Assembly: GCA_002415025.1 (NCBI GenBank)
Contig: DIBR01000002.1
Location: 174,679 to 233,585, forward strand
Reading direction: 5' to 3'
Source: Spongiibacteraceae bacterium UBA5047
GTDB lineage: Bacteria; Pseudomonadota; Gammaproteobacteria; Pseudomonadales; Spongiibacteraceae
DNA: 58,907 nt
Shown one piece after another: positions 8,501 through 16,294 of this stretch; positions within the stretch are counted from its first letter, which is position 1; each line of letters begins with the position of its first letter. The translations under genes were made by a program, and so were the position numbers. Under the pieces are notes generated by a model that was given only the letters and a program-made list of their open reading frames with translations, made no database searches and was not told where the DNA came from.

Positions 8501-8713
8501 GCTGCGCTTGTGGCACACGCCGGTGACCACGTAATGACCCGGCACCTCCGTGCCAGCGGCGGGTATTCGTCGTTGCCACCGACCGCTGCAATATTCGGGC
8601 TAGGTGAAAGAGAGCACATTGACCGGGTTGTTCTGCAACGTGCCGGAGATTCGCCGATTGCGTTCGAGGGGCCATTCAGACCCGGGCGGCATACAGTTTG
8701 TCTGACAGACTAG
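5561..8713 (+). CDS. Permease fused to FG-GAP/VCBS propeller and UnbV/ASPIC domain
   Basis: This is a 1050-residue three-part fusion. Residues about 20-385 form an ArsP_1/DUF318-type permease of some 8-10 membrane helices, with GAPMGVCVNCAAPIG and SSPSLN at the places of the family motifs. Residues about 480-945 carry FG-GAP/VCBS repeats with calcium-loop motifs such as DANRDGWPDL, DLDADGWPEL, DIDGDGWIDL and DFDRDGDLDI. Residues about 960-1050 are an ASPIC/UnbV domain (GGYSSLP...FGLGEREHIDRVVLQ). The propeller probably faces the periplasm. GTG 5561 is used here; GTG 5582 with GAGG at 5573-5576 is an equally good start. It follows PqqD by 65 bp. A role in export or sensing of the peptide, or an unrelated metal efflux role, are both possible. 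Confidence 0.82.
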   Translation: MSAGEVAVLPRISLQSIDPRALLTGLLIVLLCAAFWSGSRYPSLEGKANSNPDSALQTSLGFERHFAAPAAGAGYWSRVGYETLEWLATNRQGMTFGILLAAAILTLLPLLKPASPDSRFSALRGALVGAPMGVCVNCAAPIGIAMLRGGSRAEMALAVMISSPSLNVVVLGMLFALFPWYFIAIKLASVVLLIFVAVPLSVRFSGRPLRQAALEAAKPRAGLFAAMNRYLSVKPVADAGAASSWPYALLWVARNFGGNLVRISLLVLPLMILSGFLGSAAAEALPWGQLAGSFAQYGWLAAVSLLGVSALGLFVPAPIAFDIILCAMLVQAGVEEYVVAALLVTLGAFSVYPWLLLGKFWSWRGANLLALAVLGLGVLGGASGHYLAAAQLDSQRNLLASYLAEETPFYKATPENLPSYSGGEIAARITASPVCKTTAGEGYAIRFCPNGSLARPGDGLSYERVDAAGRGVKLGLGYNPEIVSVLHLPYYGGLAAGDANRDGWPDLVVGTAEGPRLYINTGGAFLRQRLPLANAVTGPVALTDLDADGWPELVYAAFGGLYEVRNRGGAFADEPHRMIAELPDRFVSALAIADFNRDGLLDIVIGSALGINRHREEVGAAARTLIAYAQPDDSWSVEELDGPGGETLSLAAHDIDGDGWIDLYEGNDFGWPNIYYRNIDGRLVAQTRTDRYVPGADTATTMSVSTATLEGDDRLYLYSAQISRNDARMGADRQFRFSLSDDCAAFIDPKTQRHCSRYIAVASAIDRALRKQRLELCSGLDPVGRLTCVGRAARGLYSSMPSTCDATGGVLWWNKRECSLWRRDFHTDASAHLWDRDWPATENGRNLAFVMEQGQWREVPGALDAGFGAWSWNAEFVDADADGYQDLVISNGYWSSVRTGFDPIFYRGDGSGFERLSDIGLEYDLPTTAHLTLDFDRDGDLDIVALSPHVGVLWFEATQTRGQIVEFSFDSSCRGGEQIGAALVAHAGDHVMTRHLRASGGYSSLPPTAAIFGLGEREHIDRVVLQRAGDSPIAFEGPFRPGRHTVCLTD

Positions 8714-8725
8714 TGTCCGGAGTGG

Positions 8726-10456
8726 CTACAACAAGTCTTTAACGTCTTCCCAGACACCGATTTTTTTAACTCTGCCTTGATCCAGTACGATGATCGCATC
8801 GGCTTTTTCCAGAAAAGCCAAGCGATGGCCCATAATGACAACGGTCAGGTCGCCATGCAGTTGCTCAACCGCATGGCGAATACGTGTTTCATTGGCGAGG
8901 TCGAGGGCGCTGGTGGCTTCATCGAGAATTAACAGGTCCGGTTTGTGCAGCAGCGCTCTGGCCAGGGCCAGCCGCTGCTTCTCGCCGCCAGAAAGCAGAA
9001 CCCCGCCGTCACCGATCACGGTATCGAGCCCTTGCGGGAGATCAAACACGAAGTCTGCTGCGGCTTTGTGCAAGACCTCCGTTAATTCGGCATTGCTTGC
9101 CCTGGCGGATGCCCTGCGCAAGTTGGCTGCGATTGTGTCGTGAAACAAGATGATTTCTTGGGGTACATAGGCAACAGAAGAGCGCCAGGCGATCCGGTCT
9201 GGACCTTGGATATTTACGTCGTCGACCGTGATGCTGCCACTATCAGGCTCGATCAGTCCCATCATTGCGTCGGCGAGTGTGCTTTTGCCGGCTCCGGAGG
9301 CGCCTACCACGGCAACAGTGGTGCGGGCTTTGATGGTGAGTGTTATGTCTTCAAGGGCGGGGGCTTCGCGCGTAGCATAGCTGACGGTCACATTGTTCAG
9401 TGTGAGTTGGTGTTGAAACCGCACGTGGCAACCGGACATGATCTGGGGTTCTGCGGCGTAGGCCGTGTCCTCGAGTAGCTGCTTCACTTCCGTCCAGGCC
9501 GGCATGGAGAATAGCCATTGCTGGGCATTCCTTTGGGCCGCCATAAAGTTTGGTATCAGTCGAGCAAAGATGAATACGAGAACTAATAACGCCGGCAGAG
9601 GCATATCCAGAAAAGTGACGGCGATATACAGGTATGTTGCCAACAGTGCGGCGCCGAGTGTGTTGAACAGTGCTCGCGAAAAGGCGCTTGTTGTGGCGAA
9701 GGCAACCTGCTGACGTCGAAGGCGGGCGGTGACTTCTTTAAAGTGGGCAGTGAACACGCTTTCAATGCGCAGTATTTTTGCAATCTTGATTCCGGTAAGG
9801 CTTTCCTGAACTGTCGCCTGCATGGTGCGATTCGCTCCACCCAGCGCTTCCCCCAGCTTGAGTGCACTTCGTCTTTGCCAGGCCAGGAGCAGAAAAATGC
9901 CGCCTCCGGAAACTAGTGCCAGAGAGGTCATTGTTGTGTTCAAACTGAAGGCGACGGCAAGGTAGAAGCTCGACGTCAAGGCCAGTACGATGAAACTGAG
10001 TCCGACGGTTAGCCCGGCGCTGACGCGATTTACATTGGTGACAATGTGGTTTACGTGATCGGACTGTCGGCGTTGTGATGTCCAGCGCCAGTCGGCCCGC
10101 AGCAAGCGTTCGAGGCACTCTTGTCGCAGACCGTCGACGAGTTCCTGCTTCAAATTGGTGCCGATATATTCATGCAGCACTTGTATGACTGCCCGAAAGG
10201 CGATCAGAGCCACAAAAAGAGTCAGTACTGGCAGCAGTTGCGGTGACAGACCGATTGCCTCCAGTGCATTTGAGATTCCGGTTGTTAAGTTGTTGCCTGT
10301 GTCCCCGCTTTCATAGAGTAGGCCCAGCAGCGGTACCAACAGTACCAGACCAATCCCTTCGGTCAGGCCGAGCATGGCCATCAGGGCAAACAAGAGCCAT
10401 ACCTTTGCTTGAGGTGCGCGGGCAAGCAGGTCGAAAAAAGCGCGAAATCCGGTCAT
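8726..10456 (-). CDS. ABC exporter, fused permease-ATPase (D-type lasso exporter)
   Basis: This 576-residue protein has about six N-terminal membrane helices followed by an ATPase domain. Walker A is GASGAGKST, the signature is LLSGGEKQRLALARALL and Walker B is LLILDEATSALD, with the switch His in IMGHRLAF. It acts as a homodimer in the inner membrane. The gene begins 9 bp after the stop of the B2 peptidase gene, matching the B-D order of lasso operons, so export of the mature peptide is the likely job. It converges on the permease fusion with only 12 bp between stops. Confidence 0.85.
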   Translation of the reverse strand: MTGFRAFFDLLARAPQAKVWLLFALMAMLGLTEGIGLVLLVPLLGLLYESGDTGNNLTTGISNALEAIGLSPQLLPVLTLFVALIAFRAVIQVLHEYIGTNLKQELVDGLRQECLERLLRADWRWTSQRRQSDHVNHIVTNVNRVSAGLTVGLSFIVLALTSSFYLAVAFSLNTTMTSLALVSGGGIFLLLAWQRRSALKLGEALGGANRTMQATVQESLTGIKIAKILRIESVFTAHFKEVTARLRRQQVAFATTSAFSRALFNTLGAALLATYLYIAVTFLDMPLPALLVLVFIFARLIPNFMAAQRNAQQWLFSMPAWTEVKQLLEDTAYAAEPQIMSGCHVRFQHQLTLNNVTVSYATREAPALEDITLTIKARTTVAVVGASGAGKSTLADAMMGLIEPDSGSITVDDVNIQGPDRIAWRSSVAYVPQEIILFHDTIAANLRRASARASNAELTEVLHKAAADFVFDLPQGLDTVIGDGGVLLSGGEKQRLALARALLHKPDLLILDEATSALDLANETRIRHAVEQLHGDLTVVIMGHRLAFLEKADAIIVLDQGRVKKIGVWEDVKDLL

Positions 10457-10465
10457 GGGCTCGTG

Positions 10466-10939
10466 TCAGTTGGTAGCAGGCGGAATGGAGAAGCAGTGTA
10501 TGGGGGCGTATGACCTGAAGCCGTTGCCGCCGCAGACCCAGACGGGCCCGCAGACAATCCAGGCGTGGGCCTCCAGTATTTTGTCGGTGTCATGGCTTAC
10601 CCCGAAGTAGAGTGCGTATGGGATGCCGGCAAGCCCCAGCAGAACCCGTGCGGCAATGGCCTGCGTCAGGCAACTTGCTTCAAACGGGGTGTGTCGCGCC
10701 GCTGTGGCTATAGCGCACTTCAAGATTCGGGCCGCCCTTAGTTGGTTTCGGGTGAGCACGGGCGTCCACGCTGCAATAGGTGCAGGCCTACCCAAAAAGG
10801 GTGCGATACGGTGAAAGGGCACAAACAGCACTGTCAGGCGGGCTAGTGCCAGCAGTACCCACGTTGGCGCCAGCAAAAACTTAACGCTAATTGGCAATGC
10901 TAGAAAACTACGGAATTTTCGTACTGGTGAAAGTGCCAT
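10466..10939 (-). CDS. B2-type transglutaminase-like leader peptidase
   Basis: From ATG 10939 this is a 157-residue protein of the lasso B2 / Transglut_core3 family. It has the usual N-terminal helix-rich part (LLALARLTVLFVPFHRIAPFLG), the catalytic Cys in FEASCLTQAIA and His in EAHAWIV 35 residues later. An Asp at the usual third triad position is not evident: the sequence there is CGGNG. A longer frame begins at TTG 11014, but the extra 25 residues do not resemble the family. B2 proteins cleave the leader from the precursor when guided by the PqqD-type B1 protein. It is first gene of a B2-exporter operon and is divergent from ftsY. Confidence 0.82.
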   Translation of the reverse strand: MALSPVRKFRSFLALPISVKFLLAPTWVLLALARLTVLFVPFHRIAPFLGRPAPIAAWTPVLTRNQLRAARILKCAIATAARHTPFEASCLTQAIAARVLLGLAGIPYALYFGVSHDTDKILEAHAWIVCGPVWVCGGNGFRSYAPIHCFSIPPATN

Positions 10940-11128
10940 GTGAGTGATTTGCAATGTCGGCAGCTGCCAGAGCGTCGAAGCGCAAAGAATACGCTGCCCG
11001 CATCTGGCAGGCAAGGAAGCAGGCTGCGCTTACCCGGAGTGAGGTGCGAGAGCATGTCAGAGAGTTAGTGTGCAAAGGGTGCTAGAATGCGTACCTTTCT
11101 GATCTATGTAACAAGGCAGTTTCATCGA

Positions 11129-12214
11129 ATGAGCGACACCGAAAACACCTCAACCCAGCCCGGTTTTTTCTCTCGCCTTAAATCCGGCCTGACCGGAGGC
11201 GGGGAAGACCTCGCCGCCGCCGAAGGCTTCATCGACGACGCCGAACTGGCCCCCTGGCAACATGTCGAGCTGACCGACGAACAAAAAGCCCGGTTGTTTG
11301 ATCGGCTGACACGTGGCCTGCAGCAAACCGGGCAATCTCTGGGCGAAGGGCTTGGTAATTTGCTCTTGGGCCAGAAAGCGATTGACGACGATCTGCTTGA
11401 GGAGATTGAAACGCAGTTGCTGATTGCCGATATCGGAATGGACGCGACACAGCAGATTATTGGCAAGATAACGGATTCTGTGAAGCGGAATCAGCTGGCT
11501 GACTCCGATGCCTTGTACGGTGTTCTGCAGGCTGAGCTGAGTGAGTTGCTCGGCTCCTCCCAGGCTGAACTTGAAATTCCTGACGGCAACGGGCCCTTTG
11601 TCATTCTTATGGTTGGCGTGAATGGCGTCGGTAAAACAACCACGATCGGCAAATTGGCCAAGCAGCTTCAGGTGCTGGGTAAATCGGTGATGCTGGCGGC
11701 GGGTGACACTTTTCGGGCCGCGGCCGTTGAGCAGCTGCAGGTCTGGGGCGAGCGCAACAATGTGCCGGTTGTGGCGCAGCATACCGGCGCGGATTCGGCC
11801 TCGGTAATTTACGACGCCTTGCAGGCGGCGAAGGCGCGCGAGGTAGATGTATTAATCGCGGATACGGCGGGTCGGCTGCACAATAAAGACAATCTCATGG
11901 AAGAGCTGAAGAAAGTGGTTCGGGTGATGAAAAAGATCGACCCGGACGCGCCGCACGAAGTGATGTTGGTACTGGATGCTGGAACCGGCCAGAACGCCCT
12001 GTCGCAGGCGAAGCATTTTCGGGACGCTGTGGGTGTTTCGGGCATCGCCTTAACCAAGCTGGACGGGACTGCCAAGGGCGGGATTATTTTTGCCATCAGC
12101 CAGCAGCTGGGTATCCCTATTCGCTTTATTGGTATTGGTGAAGGTATCGGAGATTTGCGCCCCTTTCGGGCGGATGAATTTGTTGAAGCGTTGTTTGCGC
12201 GTCGAGAGGGCTAA
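11129..12214 (+). CDS. ftsY: Signal recognition particle receptor FtsY
   Basis: This 361-residue SRP GTPase (from ATG 11129) has an acidic N-terminal A domain, the helical N domain and a G domain with GVNGVGKTTT as P-loop, DTAGRLHNK, TKLDGTAKGG and the closing GIGEGIGDLRPF. It docks the ribosome-SRP complex at the membrane translocon. An upstream in-frame ATG at 11087 would add 14 residues without family support. ftsE follows after 67 bp and then ftsX and rpoH, the classic gammaproteobacterial order. Confidence 0.96.
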   Translation: MSDTENTSTQPGFFSRLKSGLTGGGEDLAAAEGFIDDAELAPWQHVELTDEQKARLFDRLTRGLQQTGQSLGEGLGNLLLGQKAIDDDLLEEIETQLLIADIGMDATQQIIGKITDSVKRNQLADSDALYGVLQAELSELLGSSQAELEIPDGNGPFVILMVGVNGVGKTTTIGKLAKQLQVLGKSVMLAAGDTFRAAAVEQLQVWGERNNVPVVAQHTGADSASVIYDALQAAKAREVDVLIADTAGRLHNKDNLMEELKKVVRVMKKIDPDAPHEVMLVLDAGTGQNALSQAKHFRDAVGVSGIALTKLDGTAKGGIIFAISQQLGIPIRFIGIGEGIGDLRPFRADEFVEALFARREG

Positions 12215-12281
12215 GCCTTTGGCGCGTTGCTTATCGCGCCCTACCTCCTTATAGTTCTTCGAAATTCTTTGTTGTGACCCC

Positions 12282-12947
12282 ATGATTCAATTTGACGATG
12301 TCAGCAAGCGCTATGAGGGCGGCCATACCGCACTCAATCATCTGAGTTTTCAGATTGAGCGCAATGAGATGGTGTTTCTCACCGGCCACAGTGGTGCCGG
12401 CAAAAGCACCTTGCTCAAACTGATCATGATGATGGAGCGACCTACCTCCGGGCAGGTATTTGTAGACGGCAAAAACCTGAACCGCTTGCCCGCCAGAAAG
12501 ATTCCCGAGCACCGCCGCGGTGTTGGTGTCGTGTTTCAGAACCACCAGCTGCTGTTCGATCGCAGCGTTTTCGACAATGTTGCCCTGCCGTTGATTATTG
12601 CCGGCTTTCAACCGCGTGATGTCGGCCGGCGGGTGCGGGCTGCGCTCGATAAGGTGGGCTTGCTCGATAAAGAGAAAAAGAATCCCATCACGCTCTCGGG
12701 CGGCGAGCAGCAGAGGGTGGGTATAGCGCGCGCTGTGGTCAACAAGCCTGCGCTGCTGCTGGCGGACGAGCCTACGGGTAACCTCGACCCTGAACTGTCG
12801 GCTGAGATCATGCACCTGTTCGAGCAGTTTAACCAAGTGGGTGTAACCATACTGATTGCCAGCCACGACCTGTCGCTGATTGCCCGCCTGCCGCACCGCC
12901 TGATTTCTTTGAAAGCGGGGCAGCTGCTTCGTCCGGAGGTGGCATGA
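12282..12947 (+). CDS. ftsE: Cell division ATP-binding protein FtsE
   Basis: This 221-residue ABC ATPase has Walker A GHSGAGKST, the signature LSGGEQQRVGIARA and Walker B LLADEPTGNLDP, all typical of FtsE. With FtsX it forms an ABC-like complex at the septum that activates amidases through EnvC-type partners. It overlaps ftsX by ATGA (12944-12947), which indicates translational coupling. Length is usual for the family. Confidence 0.96.
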   Translation: MIQFDDVSKRYEGGHTALNHLSFQIERNEMVFLTGHSGAGKSTLLKLIMMMERPTSGQVFVDGKNLNRLPARKIPEHRRGVGVVFQNHQLLFDRSVFDNVALPLIIAGFQPRDVGRRVRAALDKVGLLDKEKKNPITLSGGEQQRVGIARAVVNKPALLLADEPTGNLDPELSAEIMHLFEQFNQVGVTILIASHDLSLIARLPHRLISLKAGQLLRPEVA

Positions 12948-13960
12948 GCGCCACGCCAACTCGCAGGCAGCCCAAGCGCTCGCTTGCGCCGGTGCGCGAG
13001 CCCGGTGCCGGTGCCAGTATCAGCCCCGTGCAGCTTAAGGATCGCTGGCGGGGATACTGGGCTAACCAGAAGGTTGTAGCCCGGCAGACACTGCTGCGGC
13101 TGGTGGCCCAGCCGGCTTCGTCAATGATGACGGTGTTGGTCATTGGTATTGCACTGGCGTTGCCGGTGGTTATGTTGGTGAGCTTGTCCAACATTGAGCA
13201 ATTGGGCCGCGGGTGGGACGGTGCGGCACGTATCTCCCTGTTTCTCAAGCGTGATGTAAGTGACGACAATGCCCGTGGTCTGGCGGACCGCCTTGAGCAA
13301 AGGAAAGATATCGCAGCTGTGCAATTTACCTCGGCGTCTGAGGCGCTGGATGAGTTCCGGCAGTTGTCCGGTTACGGCGAGGTGCTGGATTCGCTGGAGA
13401 GCAACCCGCTGCCGGGGGTGCTGGTGGTGACGCCAGCCGGGGGCGATGTGGATGCAGATACCAGCCGGACCTTGTTTGACGAGCTGAGCATGTTGCCGGA
13501 CGTCGATCAGGCGAAGCTGGACCTGGAGTGGGTGCAGCGGCTGCACGCCATGATGGACATTGGCAAGCGCATATCCCTGTCTCTTGGATTTTTGCTGTCG
13601 CTGGGTGTTTTGTTGGTCATTGGCAATACCATCAAGCTGGCGATTGAGGCGCGGCGCGACGAAATTGTTGTGGTTAAGCTTGTAGGAGGCACGGATGCCT
13701 TCGTGCGGCGCCCGTTCCTGTATACGGGGTTCTGGTACGGGCTTGGGGGCGGCATTACTGCATGGTTGATATTGCAGTTTAGTATGCTGCTGCTGGCGGG
13801 GCCGGTGTCCATGCTTTCGGGCTTGTACGAGAGTGAGTACTCCCTTACTGGCTTGGGCTTTGGAAACACACTGATGTTGTGGTTAACCAGCGGATTTCTG
13901 GGCTGGATGGGTGCCTGGCTGGTTGTGAGGCGACAGCTGAAGAGTATTGAGCCCAGATAG
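12944..13960 (+). CDS. ftsX: Cell division protein FtsX
   Basis: This 338-residue inner membrane protein has a cytoplasmic N-terminus, a first membrane helix near residues 60-82 (MMTVLVIGIALALPVVMLVSL), a periplasmic domain of about 100 residues and three further C-terminal helices. It matches the FtsX/permease fold. It works with FtsE to transmit ATP-driven changes to periplasmic septal hydrolase activators. Its start codon overlaps the ftsE stop. Confidence 0.95.
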   Translation: MSATPTRRQPKRSLAPVREPGAGASISPVQLKDRWRGYWANQKVVARQTLLRLVAQPASSMMTVLVIGIALALPVVMLVSLSNIEQLGRGWDGAARISLFLKRDVSDDNARGLADRLEQRKDIAAVQFTSASEALDEFRQLSGYGEVLDSLESNPLPGVLVVTPAGGDVDADTSRTLFDELSMLPDVDQAKLDLEWVQRLHAMMDIGKRISLSLGFLLSLGVLLVIGNTIKLAIEARRDEIVVVKLVGGTDAFVRRPFLYTGFWYGLGGGITAWLILQFSMLLLAGPVSMLSGLYESEYSLTGLGFGNTLMLWLTSGFLGWMGAWLVVRRQLKSIEPR

Positions 13961-14060
13961 TGTGCTGTGCCCTGCGCACCCACTGTGCCGGAAAAGATGG
14001 CTTTGCCCGCACAATCATCCCTATCTTTTTGATTTTAAAAGAAAACTTCAAATTCCGCTG

Positions 14061-14112
14061 TTGAAGGAAAGAACTTTTCGGGCTATTGGCACTCTAACCC
14101 GCTGAGTGCTAA
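14061..14112 (+). promoter_or_regulatory. rpoH promoter with CIRCE-like HrcA operator
   Basis: TTGAAG (14061-14066), a 17-bp spacer and TATTGG (14084-14089) form a plausible sigma70 promoter. Overlapping the -10 is TTGGCACTC-N9-GAGTGCTAA (14086-14112). This matches the CIRCE consensus TTAGCACTC-N9-GAGTGCTAA with one mismatch and the exact 9-bp spacing. CIRCE is the binding site of the heat-shock repressor HrcA. The position over the -10 and start-site area fits repression. hrcA itself is not in the window. Confidence 0.75.
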
Positions 14113-14132
14113 AATCAGTCGGCTTTTAGCAC
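14106..14132 (+). promoter_or_regulatory. Stem-loop in the rpoH leader
   Basis: GTGCTAAAA (14106-14114) and TTTTAGCAC (14124-14132) form a perfect 9-bp hairpin with a 9-nt loop. Its left arm is shared with the right half of the CIRCE-like site. It ends 14 nt before the rpoH ribosome binding site (GGAGGA, 14147-14152). It could affect mRNA stability or translation, or be a by-product of the operator. Confidence 0.5.
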
Positions 14133-14160
14133 AACCCCGTTTCTTTGGAGGACAACGCAA

Positions 14161-15012
14161 ATGAGAACCCAATTGCAGCCCATGCAGCAACTCGTGCCGG
14201 GTGGCGATCTCACTGCGTACATTCAGACCGTTAGCAGTATTCCGGTGCTCAGTGTTGAGCGCGAGCGCGAGTTGGCAGAAGACCTGTTTTACAACCAGAA
14301 CCTCGAAGCCGCGCGGGAGCTGGTTATGTCGCATCTGCGCTTCGTGGCGCACATTGCCCGTAGCTACAGTGGCTACGGCTTGCCCCTGGCCGATCTCGTG
14401 CAAGAAGGCAATGTTGGTTTGATGAAAGCCGTGAAGCGTTTTGACCCCAGCAAAGGGGTGCGCCTGGTAAGCTTTGCGGTGCACTGGATCAAGGCCGAAA
14501 TTCACGAGTTCATCCTGCGCAACTGGCGTATTGTCAAAGTGGCAACCACCAAGGCCCAGCGCAAACTGTTCTTTAACCTGCGCGGCGCCAAGAAGAAGCT
14601 GGCTTGGCTGACCAATGACGAAGCGTCTGCGGTTGCCAGCGATCTTGGTGTGGAAGTTCGCGATGTGCGGCAGATGGAAAGCCGGTTGGCGGCTGTCGAT
14701 GTCGGTTTTGATCTGGATGTAGACGATGAATCGCCGTCGCCCGCTCCGGTGCAGTACCTTGAAGACCATTCGGCCAACCCTGCCAGCCTAATGGAGGCCG
14801 CCGATTGGGAAAGCGCGGCTAACGAGAAGCTCGGCGACGCGATGGCGCAGCTTGATGAGCGCAGTCGCGATATCCTGCAGGCCCGCTGGCTGAACGAAGA
14901 TAGCAAGCAAACCCTGCACGAGCTGGCTGATCGTTATGGTGTCTCTGCAGAGCGCATTCGGCAGCTTGAGCAAAACGCAATGAAGAAACTCAAGGCCAGC
15001 ATGCTGGCTTGA
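14161..15012 (+). CDS. rpoH: Heat-shock sigma factor sigma32 (RpoH)
   Basis: This 283-residue protein has region 2 (DLVQEGNVGLMKAVKRFD), the RpoH-specific box QRKLFFNLR and the region 4 helix-turn-helix ending SAERIRQLEQNAMKKLK. It directs RNA polymerase to heat-shock promoters. The start is supported by GGAGGA at 14147-14152. It follows ftsX by 200 bp, with its own promoter carrying a CIRCE-like site, so HrcA control of sigma32 is suggested. A strong palindromic repeat follows the stop. Confidence 0.97.
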   Translation: MRTQLQPMQQLVPGGDLTAYIQTVSSIPVLSVERERELAEDLFYNQNLEAARELVMSHLRFVAHIARSYSGYGLPLADLVQEGNVGLMKAVKRFDPSKGVRLVSFAVHWIKAEIHEFILRNWRIVKVATTKAQRKLFFNLRGAKKKLAWLTNDEASAVASDLGVEVRDVRQMESRLAAVDVGFDLDVDDESPSPAPVQYLEDHSANPASLMEAADWESAANEKLGDAMAQLDERSRDILQARWLNEDSKQTLHELADRYGVSAERIRQLEQNAMKKLKASMLA

Positions 15013-15024
15013 AAACCGCTCTCT

Positions 15025-15089
15025 TGTAGGAGCCTGCCCTGCAGGCGAATGTTCTCCCCCGAAATTCGCCTGCAGGGCAGGCTCCTACA
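15025..15089. repeat. Perfect 26-bp inverted repeat, intergenic repeat family A pair
   Basis: Two family-A elements (core TTCGCCTGCAGGGCAGGCTC) face each other as perfect 26-bp arms (15025-15050 and 15064-15089) around a 13-nt loop, 12 bp after rpoH. The transcript would form a very stable hairpin and may end rpoH transcription. The same element recurs at 23701, 23865, 29856, 29904, 30139 and 36708, and in decayed form elsewhere. Confidence 0.85.
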
Positions 15090-15169
15090 GCTTCGCCGCT
15101 GATCTTTTTCTCATATCATTCCTGCTATACTCCCGTCTCCTGTTTAATAAATAATAAGCGTTGCGCCCT

Positions 15170-16294
15170 ATGCCCAAAGTAGCACTGATTACGGGAATTA
15201 CTGGCCAGGATGGCTCCTATCTTGCGGAGCTGTTGATTGCTAAAGGCTATGAGGTTCATGGTATCAAGCGTCGCGCTGCTTCCCTGAATACCGAGCGAAT
15301 CGATCACATTTATCAGGATCCACATGATTCCAACCCCAACCTGATTTTGCACTATGGAGATCTTAGCGATACCTCCAATCTGACGCGGATTGTTCAGGAG
15401 GTGCAGCCCGATGAAATCTATAATCTCGGTGCAATGAGTCATGTAGCGGTGTCATTTCAGCAGCCGGAATACACGGCAGATGTTGACGGCATTGGTACGC
15501 TGCGATTGCTGGAAGCCATTCGCCTTCTGGGCTTGAAAGATAAAACCCGCTTTTATCAGGCTTCAACATCGGAGCTTTATGGTTTGGTGCAGGAAATACC
15601 ACAAAAGGAATCGACGCCCTTCTATCCGCGTTCTCCCTATGCGGTAGCCAAACTCTACGCCTACTGGATTACCGTGAACTATAGGGAATCCTACGGCATG
15701 TATGCCTGTAACGGCATTCTGTTTAACCATGAATCGCCGCGCCGGGGTGAGACTTTTGTAACGCGCAAAATTACGCGCGGGCTGAGTAATATCGCCCAGG
15801 GGCTGGAGAATTGTCTCTACCTCGGGAATATGGATGCGCTGCGCGATTGGGGGCATGCGAAAGATTACGTGGAGATGCAGTGGCTGATGCTGCAGCAAGA
15901 GACCCCGGAGGACTTTGTTATAGCAACAGGCAGGCAAATTTCTGTACGCAAATTTGTTGAGCTGTCTGCTGCGCAGCTTGGTATTCAGATTGAGTGGCAG
16001 GGTGCCGGCGTAACGGAGTCGGGGGTGGTGGCCGCGAAATCGGGTAGCAAAGCTGGCGGGGTAAAGGTAGGCGATGTGATTGTTCGTGTTGATCCCCGCT
16101 ACTTCCGCCCGGCAGAAGTTGAAACTTTGTTGGGCGACCCGACACGCGCGCACAGTAAGTTGGGTTGGGCGCCAGCTACAACCGTTGATGAAATGGTGGC
16201 GGAGATGGTCGCATTTGACCTCGATCAGGCCAAGCGCCATGCCTTACTGAAAAAACACGGCTTTGATATTAACCTGTCGCTGGAGAACCCCTGA
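15170..16294 (+). CDS. gmd: GDP-mannose 4,6-dehydratase
   Basis: This 374-residue extended SDR has ALITGITGQDGSYL as the NAD(P)-binding motif, KRRAASLNTERID, the substrate region PYAVAKLYAYW with the YxxxK active site and DPRYFRPAEVETLLGD near the end. It makes GDP-4-keto-6-deoxymannose from GDP-mannose. ATG 15170 is used; the frame opens with TTG 15161. Its TGA overlaps the ATG of the next gene, the GDP-fucose synthase, so the two work in sequence for L-fucose-containing glycans. Confidence 0.95.
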   Translation: MPKVALITGITGQDGSYLAELLIAKGYEVHGIKRRAASLNTERIDHIYQDPHDSNPNLILHYGDLSDTSNLTRIVQEVQPDEIYNLGAMSHVAVSFQQPEYTADVDGIGTLRLLEAIRLLGLKDKTRFYQASTSELYGLVQEIPQKESTPFYPRSPYAVAKLYAYWITVNYRESYGMYACNGILFNHESPRRGETFVTRKITRGLSNIAQGLENCLYLGNMDALRDWGHAKDYVEMQWLMLQQETPEDFVIATGRQISVRKFVELSAAQLGIQIEWQGAGVTESGVVAAKSGSKAGGVKVGDVIVRVDPRYFRPAEVETLLGDPTRAHSKLGWAPATTVDEMVAEMVAFDLDQAKRHALLKKHGFDINLSLENP

